A stretch of 64,000 bases of DNA from Streptomyces sp. TLI_146 (GCF_002846415.1 NZ_PJMX01000001.1:7378001-7442000); one strand, 5' to 3'. Shown: positions 17,042 through 28,445, counted from the stretch's first letter. Notes: generated by a model from the sequence alone, not told the origin. Numbers and translations: made by a program.

Positions 17042-18247
17042 TCAGTGGGCCGCCGCGAACTCCTCCGTGCGGACGACGTCGGAGAGCCGCTGTGACCACT
17101 GGCCCTTCGTCGTGCCCAGCGCCACTTCGGCCAGCCGCAGCAGCTGGACGTCGGTGGTGCCGGCCGGGGCGAAGATGTGGTGCGCGTCCCGCAGGTACCG
17201 CTCGATCGGGCGGTCGGTGAAGAGCCCGGCCGCGGCGTGGATCTCCATGGCGGCGCGCGCCGAGTCCAGCGCGGACTCCACGTTGACCACCTTGGCGTTC
17301 ATCAGCTCGGCGTCGCACGGCAGGCCCTGGTCGAGCAGGTGCACCGCGTGGTACGCGGCGAGCCTGGCCGTCATCAGCCGGGACTGCAGCTGGCCCAGCT
17401 TGATCTTGATGTTGGGCAGTTCGTACAGCGGTTTGCCGTAGCGGATCCGCTCGGTGCAGAACCTGGTGGTCTCCTCCAGGATCGCCCGGTGGATCCCGAG
17501 CGAGACGGCCGTCAGATTGGCCCGGCCGTACAGGACGCTGGAGGAGTAGGCCACGGCGAGCCCGTCGCCCTCCTCGCCGAGGCGGCTCTCCACCGGCACC
17601 CGGCAGTTGTCGAAGTGGAGCTCGCCGAAGCTGAAGCCGTGCAGGCCCATCGTGTCGCGCTCGGCGCCGAGCGAGAACCCGGGCCGGTCGGGCTCGACGA
17701 GGAACGCGGTCAGCCCCCGGGAGCCGGGGCCGGTGCGGACGACGACGCCGTGCACATCGCCGACATGGCTGTTCCCGACGTACACCTTGCGGCCGTTGAG
17801 GATGTAGTCGTCGCCGTCGCGGACCGCGGTCGCCGTCATCCCCAGCACATGGCCGCCGGACTCCGGCTCGGTCACGGCGATCGTCGGAAGGCAGTCACCG
17901 GCGGCGACGGCGGGCAGCCAGTGCTTCTTCTGCTCCTCGCTGCCGAAGTGGACTATCTTGGCGACCCCCAGCTGGGAGGCCTGCGCCATGGCGCCCATGG
18001 CCGCGCTGACCCGGGACAGCTCCTCGATGATGATGGTCTTCCCGAGGTGTCCGACGCCCATTCCCCCGTACGACGGGCTGACAGTGGCGGCTATCCAGCC
18101 CTGCCGGGCGATCAGCCGGGACAGCTCGTACTGGACGGAACGTGCCGCCTCCATCGCCGCTATCCGGGGCCGGATCTCGCATTCCGCGAACTGCCGTACA
18201 CACTCCCGTAGTTGGTGATGCGGGCGGCTGCTGAAGTATCCGTCCAT
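17042..18247 (-). CDS. Acyl-CoA dehydrogenase-like flavoprotein lacking the usual catalytic Glu
   Basis: A 401-residue member of the acyl-CoA dehydrogenase superfamily with N-terminal helical domain, middle beta domain (TIAVTEPESGGHV, the FAD/substrate loop) and C-terminal helices (RIRYGKPLYELPNIKIKLG; IERYLRDAHHIFAPAGTTDVQ). In the classical family the residue before GT in the last motif is Glu; here it is Ala362. It may use a base elsewhere, as isovaleryl-CoA dehydrogenase does, or catalyse a different reaction (oxidase, hydroxylation). The start at 18247 has GGAGGAGGG 7 bases upstream; an in-frame start 36 codons earlier is unlikely. It stands alone, convergent with the conservon. Confidence 0.85.
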   Translation of the reverse strand: MDGYFSSRPHHQLRECVRQFAECEIRPRIAAMEAARSVQYELSRLIARQGWIAATVSPSYGGMGVGHLGKTIIIEELSRVSAAMGAMAQASQLGVAKIVHFGSEEQKKHWLPAVAAGDCLPTIAVTEPESGGHVLGMTATAVRDGDDYILNGRKVYVGNSHVGDVHGVVVRTGPGSRGLTAFLVEPDRPGFSLGAERDTMGLHGFSFGELHFDNCRVPVESRLGEEGDGLAVAYSSSVLYGRANLTAVSLGIHRAILEETTRFCTERIRYGKPLYELPNIKIKLGQLQSRLMTARLAAYHAVHLLDQGLPCDAELMNAKVVNVESALDSARAAMEIHAAAGLFTDRPIERYLRDAHHIFAPAGTTDVQLLRLAEVALGTTKGQWSQRLSDVVRTEEFAAAH

Positions 18248-18858
18248 GGCGAGCCCTCCTCCGCGAAACGCCTGCTCGCAACGGTGTTCGAGCAGGTGGT
18301 GCATCGGCAGTGGTCCCCGTCCCGAAGAGGCCGACCCCATCATGTTGTTGATCATTCAGTGGCGCTTCAACGTCCTTGTCAACTTTGGCCGAAACGCAGC
18401 GTGTTGACGTTTGACTACTGGTGTGTTCTGTGAGGTTGGCCTCCCCGGTTCCACTCGGTTGGCATTCCCCTGTCCCGCCTCCTTGCCACATGCCAAGGGC
18501 AAAGGTTTCGTGGGCATACGGCACTGAGGGACAGCTTTCGGTCCCGGATGCACCCGGGGATGGCATCGAGGAGCACCCCGGGACGCGATTGGACGCCGGG
18601 CGCGAACGCATTCGGAAGCGGCTGGGCCGCCCGCCGTACGGCCTCCGCCTGTGCGAACCTGATCGTTTCCCGCCGTGCGGGGCAAGCGCTGTTCCGGACC
18701 CGCGCGTTGGAGTGCCGTCAGGTGACGGCGGCGCGAAACAGTTGTCCCCGGCGCGTGGTCCGGCGTGCGGCATCCCGCCGGGCGCCGATGTCATCATCGG
18801 CGGCACCGGACCACCCGGCGCGCCGGGTCACCAGGCCCCGAACGTAAGGAAGTTGACC
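18248..18858. other. Gene-free interval between divergent genes
   Basis: About 610 bases with no convincing gene on either strand; the open frames here lack domain content and ribosome-binding sites. The segment near 18345-18440 is less GC-rich and probably holds promoters. On the minus strand TTGACA (reverse complement of TGTCAA near 18376-18381) could serve the acyl-CoA dehydrogenase gene. A plus-strand AAGGAAG precedes the Gfo/Idh start. Confidence 0.4.
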
Positions 18859-20043
18859 ATGACCGACCTCCGTATCGGCGTCCTCGGCTTCGGCCTACGG
18901 GGCAGCCTCGCCCGCGTCGCCCACCGGCCGGGCCGCGGCTCCGCCGTGACCGCGCTCGCCGACCCCGACCCCCGCGCCCGCGCGGAAGCCGCCGGGGCCT
19001 TCCCCGACGCCACCATGACCGGCGAGCACCGCAAGGTCGTCGAGGACCCCGACATCGACGCGCTGCTCGTGCTCACCCCCGACCACACCCACGCCGACCT
19101 CGCCTGCGCGGCCCTGCGGACGGGCAAGCCCGTCTTCGTCGAGAAGCCCCTGGACATCTCGGTCGAGCGCTGCGACACGATCCTGCGCACGGCGTACGAG
19201 ACCGGCTCGCGCCTGTACGTCGGCCACAACATGCGCCACATGCCGGTGGTCCGGCTGATGCGCGACCTCGTCGAGCGCGGGGCGATCGGCACGGTCAAGA
19301 CGGTCTGGATCCGCCACTTCGTCGGCTACGGCGGCGACTGGTACTTCAAGGACTGGCACGCCGAGCGTGCGAACACCACCGGTCTGCTGCTCCAGAAGGC
19401 CGCCCACGACATCGACGTACTGCACTGGCTGGCCGGCGGCTACGCGCGCGACGTCCAGGCGATGGGCGACCTCATGGTCTACGGGGACAACCCGCACCGG
19501 CGCGCACCGGGCGAGCCCAAGGCGGACGACTGGTACACCAAGGACGGCCACTGGCCGCCGCACACCCAGCGCGCCCTGAACCCGGTGATCGACATCGAGG
19601 ACGTCTCGCTGCTGAACATGCGCCTCGACAACGGCGTGCTCGCCGCCTACCAGCAGTGCCACTTCACCCCCGACTACTGGCGCAACTACACGGTGATCGG
19701 CGACGCGGGCCGACTGGAGAACTTCGGCGACGGGCCGGGCAGCCGGGTCAAGGTGTGGAACGCCCGGCGCTCCCACTTCCGCGACGAGCCCGACGAGGTC
19801 CACGAGGTGCCCACCGCCCCGGACGGCTCGGGGCACGGCGGGGCGGACCCGCTCCTGATGGACGAGTTCCTGCGCTTCGTACGCGAGGGCGGCCGTACCG
19901 ACACCTCGCCGGTGGCCGCCCGGATGGCCGTGGCGGCGGGCTACCAGGCGACCATGTCGCTGCGCGACGGCGGCACACCCCGGCGCATCGAGCCGCTGGA
20001 TCCGGAGCTCGCGGCCTATTTCGCCGCCGGTCAGGTCCGCTGA
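18859..20043 (+). CDS. Gfo/Idh/MocA-family oxidoreductase
   Basis: A 394-residue NAD(P)-dependent sugar or cyclitol dehydrogenase-like enzyme. The N-terminal Rossmann fold has GVLGFGLRGSLARV; LTPDHTHADL and VFVEKPLDIS contain the EKP motif with the conserved Lys; the C-terminal alpha/beta domain follows. A sugar or inositol substrate is likely. ATG 18859 has AAGGAAG 8 bases upstream. No transporter or sugar kinase neighbours it, so the pathway is unknown. Confidence 0.9.
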   Translation: MTDLRIGVLGFGLRGSLARVAHRPGRGSAVTALADPDPRARAEAAGAFPDATMTGEHRKVVEDPDIDALLVLTPDHTHADLACAALRTGKPVFVEKPLDISVERCDTILRTAYETGSRLYVGHNMRHMPVVRLMRDLVERGAIGTVKTVWIRHFVGYGGDWYFKDWHAERANTTGLLLQKAAHDIDVLHWLAGGYARDVQAMGDLMVYGDNPHRRAPGEPKADDWYTKDGHWPPHTQRALNPVIDIEDVSLLNMRLDNGVLAAYQQCHFTPDYWRNYTVIGDAGRLENFGDGPGSRVKVWNARRSHFRDEPDEVHEVPTAPDGSGHGGADPLLMDEFLRFVREGGRTDTSPVAARMAVAAGYQATMSLRDGGTPRRIEPLDPELAAYFAAGQVR

Positions 20044-20151
20044 GGCGGCCCGCCGGACCGGGCGGCCGAAAGGGGTTCGTGACCACCGGTCGAAGTGCGG
20101 TATTGTTCTCGTGCACGTTCGGCCCGGGGAAACCCCAGGTCAGACGGGCAT

Positions 20152-20228
<77 letters not shown>

Positions 20229-20244
20229 GCTTTTTCGCAGGTCG

Positions 20245-20277
20245 GAAGCCGTCTTCTCCATCGGAGAAGGCGGCTTT
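20245..20277 (+). terminator. Hairpin terminator after tRNA-Pro
   Basis: AAGCCGTCTTCTCC pairs with GGAGAAGGCGGCTT around a 3-base loop (one G-T pair), followed by a short T-run (TTTCC). It lies 17 bases after the tRNA CCA end. Confidence 0.75.
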
Positions 20278-20353
20278 CCGTGCGTCCGGGCGGGGAAAAT
20301 CGCCGCTTCCACCGGGCCGGGCCCCTGTCCGGCCCGGCTCCGTCACGAGATAT

Positions 20354-20365
20354 CTTGATGTCGAG
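20354..20365. promoter_or_regulatory. Imperfect palindrome upstream of icd (candidate TamR-type operator)
   Basis: CTTGATGTCGAG is an imperfect palindrome centred 36 bp before the icd start. MarR-family TamR of Streptomyces coelicolor is known to control citrate-cycle genes including isocitrate dehydrogenase; whether this is its site is inference. Confidence 0.35.
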
Positions 20366-20395
20366 CAATGTTGCATACGTGGAGTGGAGCACCCG

Positions 20396-22618
<2,223 letters not shown>

Positions 22619-22637
22619 TCCGACAGCGGCACCCGTA

Positions 22638-22672
22638 CCGCCCCGGCCGGCCATTGCGCCCGGCCGGGGCGG
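22638..22672 (+). terminator. Hairpin terminator after icd
   Basis: CCGCCCCGGCCGG pairs with CCGGCCGGGGCGG around a 9-base loop, 20 bases after the icd stop, followed by a CCCCTTTCCC stretch. Confidence 0.75.
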
Positions 22673-22787
22673 TCCCCTTTCCCGGGGCCGCTCCCCGGAT
22701 TTCCCCGCCCGACCTTCGCGGACCGGCCGCGAAAGCGCCGCCGCGCTGGCACGATGGGGAAACTGCGGCGCCGCTCAAGGGGGAGCA

Positions 22788-23831
22788 ATGGTCGAGTTAA
22801 CCGTGGAAGAGCGTCAGCGGCTCGTGACCCTGCTGGCCGCCGTGCCGGTCCTCGGCTCCCCGTCCGGGCGCGCCGAGATCCTGAACCTGGCCGGTCTGGG
22901 CGACCTCGTCCCGCACATCGACCTCGAAGGCCCCACCCTGGTCGCGGTCAGCCGCCTCGTCACGCACCTCTCCTCGTACGGCAGGGTCTCCTACGACCAC
23001 GAGGCCCTCGGCCTGCTGCTCAACGTGATCGCCACCCTCACCGGCAAGGAGCAGCAGGACTTCCTCGCCGCCCTGCTGCTGCGCCACCGCATGATGGTCC
23101 CGGTCTCCCCGGCCCCCGCGGTCACCGCCTGGAAGGGCGCCACCAGCCCCGGCCTGGTCGAAGAGAAGATCATCGCGGCCAACACGCTGCGGCCGGTGCA
23201 CTTCCTTGAGCTCGCCCTGACCGCCGCCCGCCCGGTCTGCCACATCGTGGTCGAGCACGGCACCGGCCACTGGACCGGCACCGGCTTCCTGGTCGCCGAC
23301 GACCTGCTGCTCACCAACGAGCACGTACTGCCGCACGCCGATCTGCTCGGCAGCACCCGCTTCCTCTTCAACTACGAGGACGACTCGGCGGGACGGCCGC
23401 GCCCGGTGCACGAGGCCCGCGCCACCGGGCGGCTCCATCTCGCCGACGCGCGCTGCGACTTCGCGCTGGTCGAGCTCGCGCAGAGCCCCGGCGGAAAGTG
23501 GGGCCACCTGGAGATATCCGGGGCGCCGCCCCGGCCGGGCGACCGCGTCAACATCGTGCAGCACCCCGCCGGGCGGCCCAAGCAGATCGCCTTCCAGAGC
23601 AACTTCGTGGAGTACGTGGACGCCGACGTCGTCCAGTACGTGACGGCCACCCTGCCCGGCTCCTCCGGCGCCCCCGTGCTCACCGACGACTGGCGGGTCT
23701 GCGCGGTCCACCACGCCGGCGGCAACCTCCAGGAACCCGCCACCGGCAGCTACTACTACCGCAACGAAGGGATCCTGCTGAGCCGGATCCTGCGCGAGCT
23801 CCCGCCCGACGTCCGCTCCCGCCTCGGCTGA
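22788..23831 (+). CDS. Trypsin-like serine protease with N-terminal effector-associated-type domain
   Basis: A 347-residue protease with no signal peptide, thus cytoplasmic. Residues 1-~100 are an all-helical domain of the type Aravind and colleagues call effector-associated domains (EADs). Residues ~140-335 form a trypsin/HtrA-like fold with an intact triad: His179 (TNEHVL), Asp224 (CDFALVEL) and Ser293 (GSSGAP). AGGGGGAG precedes ATG 22788. The NTPase gene follows after 28 bases, and its first ~95 residues resemble this protein's N-terminus. In known EAD systems the NTPase recruits and unleashes the EAD-linked effector on sensing invasion. Protease activity is well supported; the immune role is inference. 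Confidence 0.88.
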   Translation: MVELTVEERQRLVTLLAAVPVLGSPSGRAEILNLAGLGDLVPHIDLEGPTLVAVSRLVTHLSSYGRVSYDHEALGLLLNVIATLTGKEQQDFLAALLLRHRMMVPVSPAPAVTAWKGATSPGLVEEKIIAANTLRPVHFLELALTAARPVCHIVVEHGTGHWTGTGFLVADDLLLTNEHVLPHADLLGSTRFLFNYEDDSAGRPRPVHEARATGRLHLADARCDFALVELAQSPGGKWGHLEISGAPPRPGDRVNIVQHPAGRPKQIAFQSNFVEYVDADVVQYVTATLPGSSGAPVLTDDWRVCAVHHAGGNLQEPATGSYYYRNEGILLSRILRELPPDVRSRLG

Positions 23832-23859
23832 GCACCCGGCGCACCTGGGGGAGACCGCC

Positions 23860-26800
23860 ATGCCAGATTCCGACCGCGGCGGGCCGCGCGGCAGACTCAT
23901 CCAGGCCCTCGCCACCCTGCCCGGCATGAACGACCCCGGGCAGCGGACGTTCCTCCTGGAGAGCGCCGGCTACGGGGAGGCGCTCCTGCACGTCGCCCCC
24001 GGCACCACCACCGTCACCTTCTTCACCTCGGTCGTCGCCCGGATCGCCCTGGACGGCCCGCGCGCCCTCGCGGACTTCGTGCGCGCGCTCGCCGCGGTGG
24101 CGGTCGTCGGCGTGGACCGCCAGGAGGCGATGGCCCGGATCGCCGACGAGGTCGCCGGACTCGACGCGGCCGGGCTCGACGCGCTCACCGCCACCGGCAC
24201 CCCCTTCGCGGGGCTGCGCGAGCGGGCCCGGCGCGCCACCCTGCGGGAGATCGCCGAGATCGGCTCCAAGTACCTGCGCGAGCTCTACTTCCGCCACCAC
24301 GAACTGGAGGACCGGGTCGAGGAGTTCCTGGCCAACGACAGCACCTGTCTGCTGGTCGTCTCCAAACCGGGCCGGGGCAAGACCAATCTCCTCTGCTCCC
24401 TCGCCGAGCGCCGCCTCGACGACTCGCCGGTGCTGCTGATGTCGGCGCGCGTCCCGGTCTCCGAGCCGCACGGGCTGCTCAGCCTGATCGCGACCCGCCT
24501 CGGCTACGGCGCCGACTGGCCCGGCTGCTTCGCGGACCTCGCCCGCACCGCCGCCCCCGGGCGACCGCCGCTGCTGCTCCTCGACGCGATCAACGAGTCC
24601 CCGGCCAAGCCGGACGCGATGAAGGCGGCGCTGCACGAGCTGCTGCGGCAGGCCGAGAGCGCCGGAGTGAAGGTGGTGGTCACCTGCCGCACCGACTTCT
24701 GGCAGTTCTACCGCGCCCCGTTCTGGGCCAGCTACGTCTGGCAGCGCGAGCCCGTGCAGAACGGCCCGAGGGTGACCCCCGCGACCCGGGTCGAGGACGT
24801 GCCCCTCTTCCCGCTCGCCTCCTTCCCCGAGATCACCGCCGCCTACTTCGGCGCCTTCGGTATCCGGGGGCAGCTGCGCGGCGAGGCCGCCGAGCGCTGC
24901 CGGCACGCCCTGGTGCTGCGCATCCTGTGCGAGGCGTACCGCGACCGCGACATCGGCGTGGTCGAGGACTTCCGGCTCTTCCGCCTCTTCAAGCTGTTCT
25001 GGGAGCGCAAGGTCGAGCAGGTCGCGTACGCCACCTCGCTCAAGAGCCGGGGCGCGGTGGCCGAACTCGTCCTGGAAGTGGCCCGGTTGATGCGGCAGAG
25101 CCGCTCCACCTCGGTGCCGCGCAGCGCCGTCGGCGCCGCCCTGCGCGCCACGGCGGCCGAGCTCGACAGCAGCGACTCGCTCTACAGCCGGGTCATCGAC
25201 GAGGAGATCATCCTTGAGGAGAGCGTCGACGACGAGATCGGGGTGCGCAACGTCGTCTTCATCTACGACCGCTTCGCGGAGTACGTACTGGCGCTGAGCC
25301 TCTATCTCGACCACGGCTGGGAGGCCAAGCACCCCGACGGCATCGCCGCCGACGCCCTCGCCCTGATGGCCCAGGAGCCCGGATTCGCCACGCTGCGCGG
25401 CGCCCTGGAGTTCCTGGTGCTGCGCCTGGAGGACCGCAGGGCGGCCGACGAGGCGCACCTCGCGGTGATCCGCGCGATGCTGGAGCACGACTGGAAGTGG
25501 CGGGGCATCGGCACCCAGCTGGTCTTCCAGCTGGACCCGCACGGCGCCCGGTTCTGGGACTTCGTCCACGAACTCGCCGCGCAGGAGCACGACTTCGTAC
25601 GGCGTATCGTCGCCGACCAGATGGACCGGATCGCGGCCACCGGCGGGGCGCATGTGCTGGCGCCCCTCAACCGGCTGCTGTGGGACGGGAACGCCACCGT
25701 ACGGGCGGCGGCGCGGCGCAGCCTGCTGCGGCTGCCCGCCGACGTGGCGGCGCAGGAGGTCCGGATGCTGCTGGCCCGCCCCGACGGCGACGCGGTGAAG
25801 CTCGCGGCCCGGCTGCTGGTGGGCACTCCGGAGGGCGGTCCGGGACTGCCCGCCGAGCAGGTCGCGCGCCTGGCCGCCGAGCACGCCGCGCACCCGCGCC
25901 TGCCCGACGCGGTCCTCGCCGAGGTGGAGGCGAGCCGGGGGATCGCCTACACGGAACTGCCCTGGCTGGCCGCGTGCGAGGACGCGTTCGCGGCGGCGCC
26001 GGGCCGCGCGGCCGAGCGCTGCCGCGAACGCGTGCGGGCCCTGCGGCTGCGCCGGGAGAGTGAGCTGGAGCAGGACCGGAGGTTCCTGCGGGAGTTGTTC
26101 GAGCGGATCCGTCAGGCGCCCGAGATGACCGGACTGGCGGACATGCCGAGCCGCGAGAGGACGTACTGGATGGAGGTCCTCTGGGAGCGGATCAAGGCGG
26201 AGGGACTTCCCGGTCCCCGTCTCAAGCGCTTGCGGGCGGAGTACGGGGGCTGGCTGTTCCCGTCTACGATGAGCGATCTGTGGAACATCGGCCGACTGGT
26301 CCTCGGCTCGCCGAGCCTGCGGCGCGGCCCGGCGGAAGGCCGGACCGAATGGGTCCAGTTCTGTCTGCGCACAGCCGGTCTGGCCGAGCGCCGTATGGCG
26401 GAGCGCGAGGCCCTGGCGATGGCCCACCCGGAGCAGCTGGTGCTCTGGATCTGGGAGACCGAGCAGGTCCGACGGGCGCGGGTGAGCGCGCTCGACGCGC
26501 TCGTGCTGCGCCTGGAGAGCGTGCCGGTGGCGCGGCTGGCCGAGGAGTTCGAGGCCTACCAGCACCAGGGGCAGCTGGCGCAGACCTCCCTCGCCGATCT
26601 GCTGGAGGCGCTCTGCCAGGTGCTGCGCGGCAACCCGACGGCCCCCGCCCAGGTCCTCGCCCCCCTGGTCGTCTGGCACGAGACCCGGGACAGCCGGGTG
26701 GTCGAGGAGGCGCTGGCCGAGCTGCACTGGATGGACCCGGACGCGTTCTGGTTCCTCCTCCAGTCCTTCCTCAACCACCCCGACCAGCGTCTGATCGACA

Positions 26801-27105
26801 TGGCCTCGCGGGCGGGGGAGTGGGCCGAGCGGACCGGCGAGCGCGGGTCCGACCGGCGCCGGGACATTCTGGACGGGCTCGCGGAGATCATCAACGAGAT
26901 CGCCGGGGTCCCCGTCGAGGAGGTCCGGATGGGCGCGCGCTTCGCCGAGGACCTGGACATCGACTCGCTGTCGATGGTGGAAGTGGTGGTGGCGGCCGAG
27001 GAGCGCTTCGATCTGCGCATCCTCGACGAGGACGTCATGGACGTACGCACGGTGCGGGAGGCGGTGGACTACATCGCCAACTCTGCTTCCACGAGGCCGA
27101 TATGA
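23860..27105 (+). CDS. NACHT-like NTPase with N-terminal EAD-type and C-terminal acyl carrier protein domains
   Basis: A 1081-residue multidomain protein. Residues ~10-100 form a helical domain resembling the protease's N-terminus. Residues ~140-480 form a STAND/NACHT-like ATPase: Walker A is SKPGRGKT (168-175), Walker B LLLLDAINE (Asp242, Glu246), and a sensor Arg277 lies in VVVTCRTDF. Residues ~500-1000 are alpha-helical, HEAT-like repeats plus long helices, probably the sensor or scaffold. Residues ~1005-1075 are a complete acyl carrier protein domain with Ser1036 in DIDSLSM as the predicted phosphopantetheine site. The frame is unbroken. GGGGGAGA precedes ATG 23860. A signalling NTPase for the neighbouring protease is the best inference. 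Confidence 0.85.
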   Translation: MPDSDRGGPRGRLIQALATLPGMNDPGQRTFLLESAGYGEALLHVAPGTTTVTFFTSVVARIALDGPRALADFVRALAAVAVVGVDRQEAMARIADEVAGLDAAGLDALTATGTPFAGLRERARRATLREIAEIGSKYLRELYFRHHELEDRVEEFLANDSTCLLVVSKPGRGKTNLLCSLAERRLDDSPVLLMSARVPVSEPHGLLSLIATRLGYGADWPGCFADLARTAAPGRPPLLLLDAINESPAKPDAMKAALHELLRQAESAGVKVVVTCRTDFWQFYRAPFWASYVWQREPVQNGPRVTPATRVEDVPLFPLASFPEITAAYFGAFGIRGQLRGEAAERCRHALVLRILCEAYRDRDIGVVEDFRLFRLFKLFWERKVEQVAYATSLKSRGAVAELVLEVARLMRQSRSTSVPRSAVGAALRATAAELDSSDSLYSRVIDEEIILEESVDDEIGVRNVVFIYDRFAEYVLALSLYLDHGWEAKHPDGIAADALALMAQEPGFATLRGALEFLVLRLEDRRAADEAHLAVIRAMLEHDWKWRGIGTQLVFQLDPHGARFWDFVHELAAQEHDFVRRIVADQMDRIAATGGAHVLAPLNRLLWDGNATVRAAARRSLLRLPADVAAQEVRMLLARPDGDAVKLAARLLVGTPEGGPGLPAEQVARLAAEHAAHPRLPDAVLAEVEASRGIAYTELPWLAACEDAFAAAPGRAAERCRERVRALRLRRESELEQDRRFLRELFERIRQAPEMTGLADMPSRERTYWMEVLWERIKAEGLPGPRLKRLRAEYGGWLFPSTMSDLWNIGRLVLGSPSLRRGPAEGRTEWVQFCLRTAGLAERRMAEREALAMAHPEQLVLWIWETEQVRRARVSALDALVLRLESVPVARLAEEFEAYQHQGQLAQTSLADLLEALCQVLRGNPTAPAQVLAPLVVWHETRDSRVVEEALAELHWMDPDAFWFLLQSFLNHPDQRLIDMASRAGEWAERTGERGSDRRRDILDGLAEIINEIAGVPVEEVRMGARFAEDLDIDSLSMVEVVVAAEERFDLRILDEDVMDVRTVREAVDYIANSASTRPI

Positions 27106-27112
27106 CGGGCAA

Positions 27113-28369
27113 TCAGCCGACGCGTACGGCCGCGCGCCCCGCCTCCGCCCCGGCGCGCTCCGATGCGGCCCCCCGTGGCCACACCACCGTCGCCGCCCCC
27201 ACCGCGCCCAGCGCGATCACCCCGAGCACCCCCGCCGTCACCGGCACCCCGGCCCCCGCCGCCAGCCACCCCGCGAGCGGGTACGTCAGCAGCCAGCAGC
27301 CGTGCGAGAGGGAGAACTGGGCGGCGAACGCGGCCGGGAGGTCGGGTGCCGCCGTGCGGCGGCGGATCAGGCGGCCGGCCGGGGTCAGTACCGCCGAGCT
27401 CGCGGCGCCGATCGCCGCCCAGGTCAGCAGGATCCCGGCCCAGCTCCAACTCCCGGCCGGGGCAAGGGTGGTGGCGGCCACCGCGACCAGGACGCAGGGC
27501 AGGGCGTAGGCCGCCGGGAGCATCACCGCGCGGTCGCCCGTACGGGCCAGGAGGCGCGGGAGCCACAGCGCGGCGGCGATGGAGCCGGTCCCGTACGCGC
27601 CCAGGGCGAGCGAGACCGCGCCGGCGGGCTCGTGGAAGTGGCCCCTGACCACGACGACCGTGTTGACGAACACCATCGCGCCCGCCGCCGCGACCGCGAG
27701 GTCGAGGGCGAGCAGCGCCCGCAGCCGGGGGTCCGCCCAGAACAGCCGGGCTCCGGAGGCGGCCTTCGCGTACGCGCTCGTGGTGCGGGCCGCCGGGGTC
27801 GCGCGGGGCAGCACGGCCGACACCACGAGGGCGGCGGAGCCCAGGAAGCCCAGGGTCGTGCCCGCGAAGAGCCAGTGGTACGAGACCACGGTGAGCAGCA
27901 GCGCGGCGAGTGCGGGGCTCAGCAGGCTCTCCAGGTCGTAAGCGAGGCGGGACATGGAGAGCGCGTGGGTGTAGTCGCGCTCGGCGGGCAGGACTTCGGG
28001 CACGGTCGCCTGGAAGACGGGGGTGAACGCGGCCGAGGCGGCCTGGAGCAGGAAGATCAGCGCGTACACCTGCCAGACCTGCGAGACGAACGGGAGCGTC
28101 AGGGCCACGCCCGCGCGGATGAGGTCCGTCGCCACCAGCAGGGTCCGGCGCGGGATCCGGTCGGCGCAGGCTCCCACCAGCGGGGCCACTCCCACGTACG
28201 CCACCATCTTGATCGCGAGCGCGGTGCCGAGGATCGCCGAGGCGTGGCCGCCCGCCATGTCGTACGCGAGCAGGCTGAGCGCCACGGTGGCCAGACCGGT
28301 GCCGAGGAGCGCCACGACCTGGGCGGTGAACAGGTGGCGGTAGGTGCGGTTGCGCAGTACGGACAGCAT
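27113..28369 (-). CDS. MFS efflux transporter
   Basis: A 418-residue inner-membrane transporter with about 12 hydrophobic segments. The loop 2-3 motif of the drug-proton antiporter type is recognisable as GACADRIPRR. It resembles DHA/enterobactin-exporter-like MFS proteins, so proton-driven export of a small molecule is likely. It ends 7 bases from the convergent NTPase stop. ATG 28369 is preferred; the other start at 28438 would fall within the inverted repeat that looks like its operator. The upstream ArsR gene is on the same strand. Confidence 0.87.
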   Translation of the reverse strand: MLSVLRNRTYRHLFTAQVVALLGTGLATVALSLLAYDMAGGHASAILGTALAIKMVAYVGVAPLVGACADRIPRRTLLVATDLIRAGVALTLPFVSQVWQVYALIFLLQAASAAFTPVFQATVPEVLPAERDYTHALSMSRLAYDLESLLSPALAALLLTVVSYHWLFAGTTLGFLGSAALVVSAVLPRATPAARTTSAYAKAASGARLFWADPRLRALLALDLAVAAAGAMVFVNTVVVVRGHFHEPAGAVSLALGAYGTGSIAAALWLPRLLARTGDRAVMLPAAYALPCVLVAVAATTLAPAGSWSWAGILLTWAAIGAASSAVLTPAGRLIRRRTAAPDLPAAFAAQFSLSHGCWLLTYPLAGWLAAGAGVPVTAGVLGVIALGAVGAATVVWPRGAASERAGAEAGRAAVRVG

Positions 28370-28415
28370 GGGACCCGTCCCGGGGCGCGAGAAGGTGCTG
28401 GGACTGTCATCGTAA

Positions 28416-28445
28416 CCAATACGTGCGTACCTATGCACATATTGG
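28416..28445. promoter_or_regulatory. 11-bp-arm inverted repeat, candidate ArsR operator
   Basis: CCAATACGTGC (28416-28426) and GCACATATTGG (28435-28445) are reverse complements at 10 of 11 positions, with an 8-base spacer. The core ATAnGTGC/GCACnTAT resembles SmtB/ArsR operators. It lies between the arsR-type gene and the MFS start, so it would let the regulator control the exporter. Confidence 0.6.

Noticed and set aside
18421..18858. N-terminal extension of the Gfo/Idh protein
   Set aside because: The extra 146 codons have no ribosome-binding site or domain content, and the Rossmann motif starts right after ATG 18859.
23680..26778. A 1032-codon open frame antisense to the NTPase gene
   Set aside because: Arises from high third-position GC on the other strand; the plus frame has clear Walker and carrier-protein motifs while this one has none.
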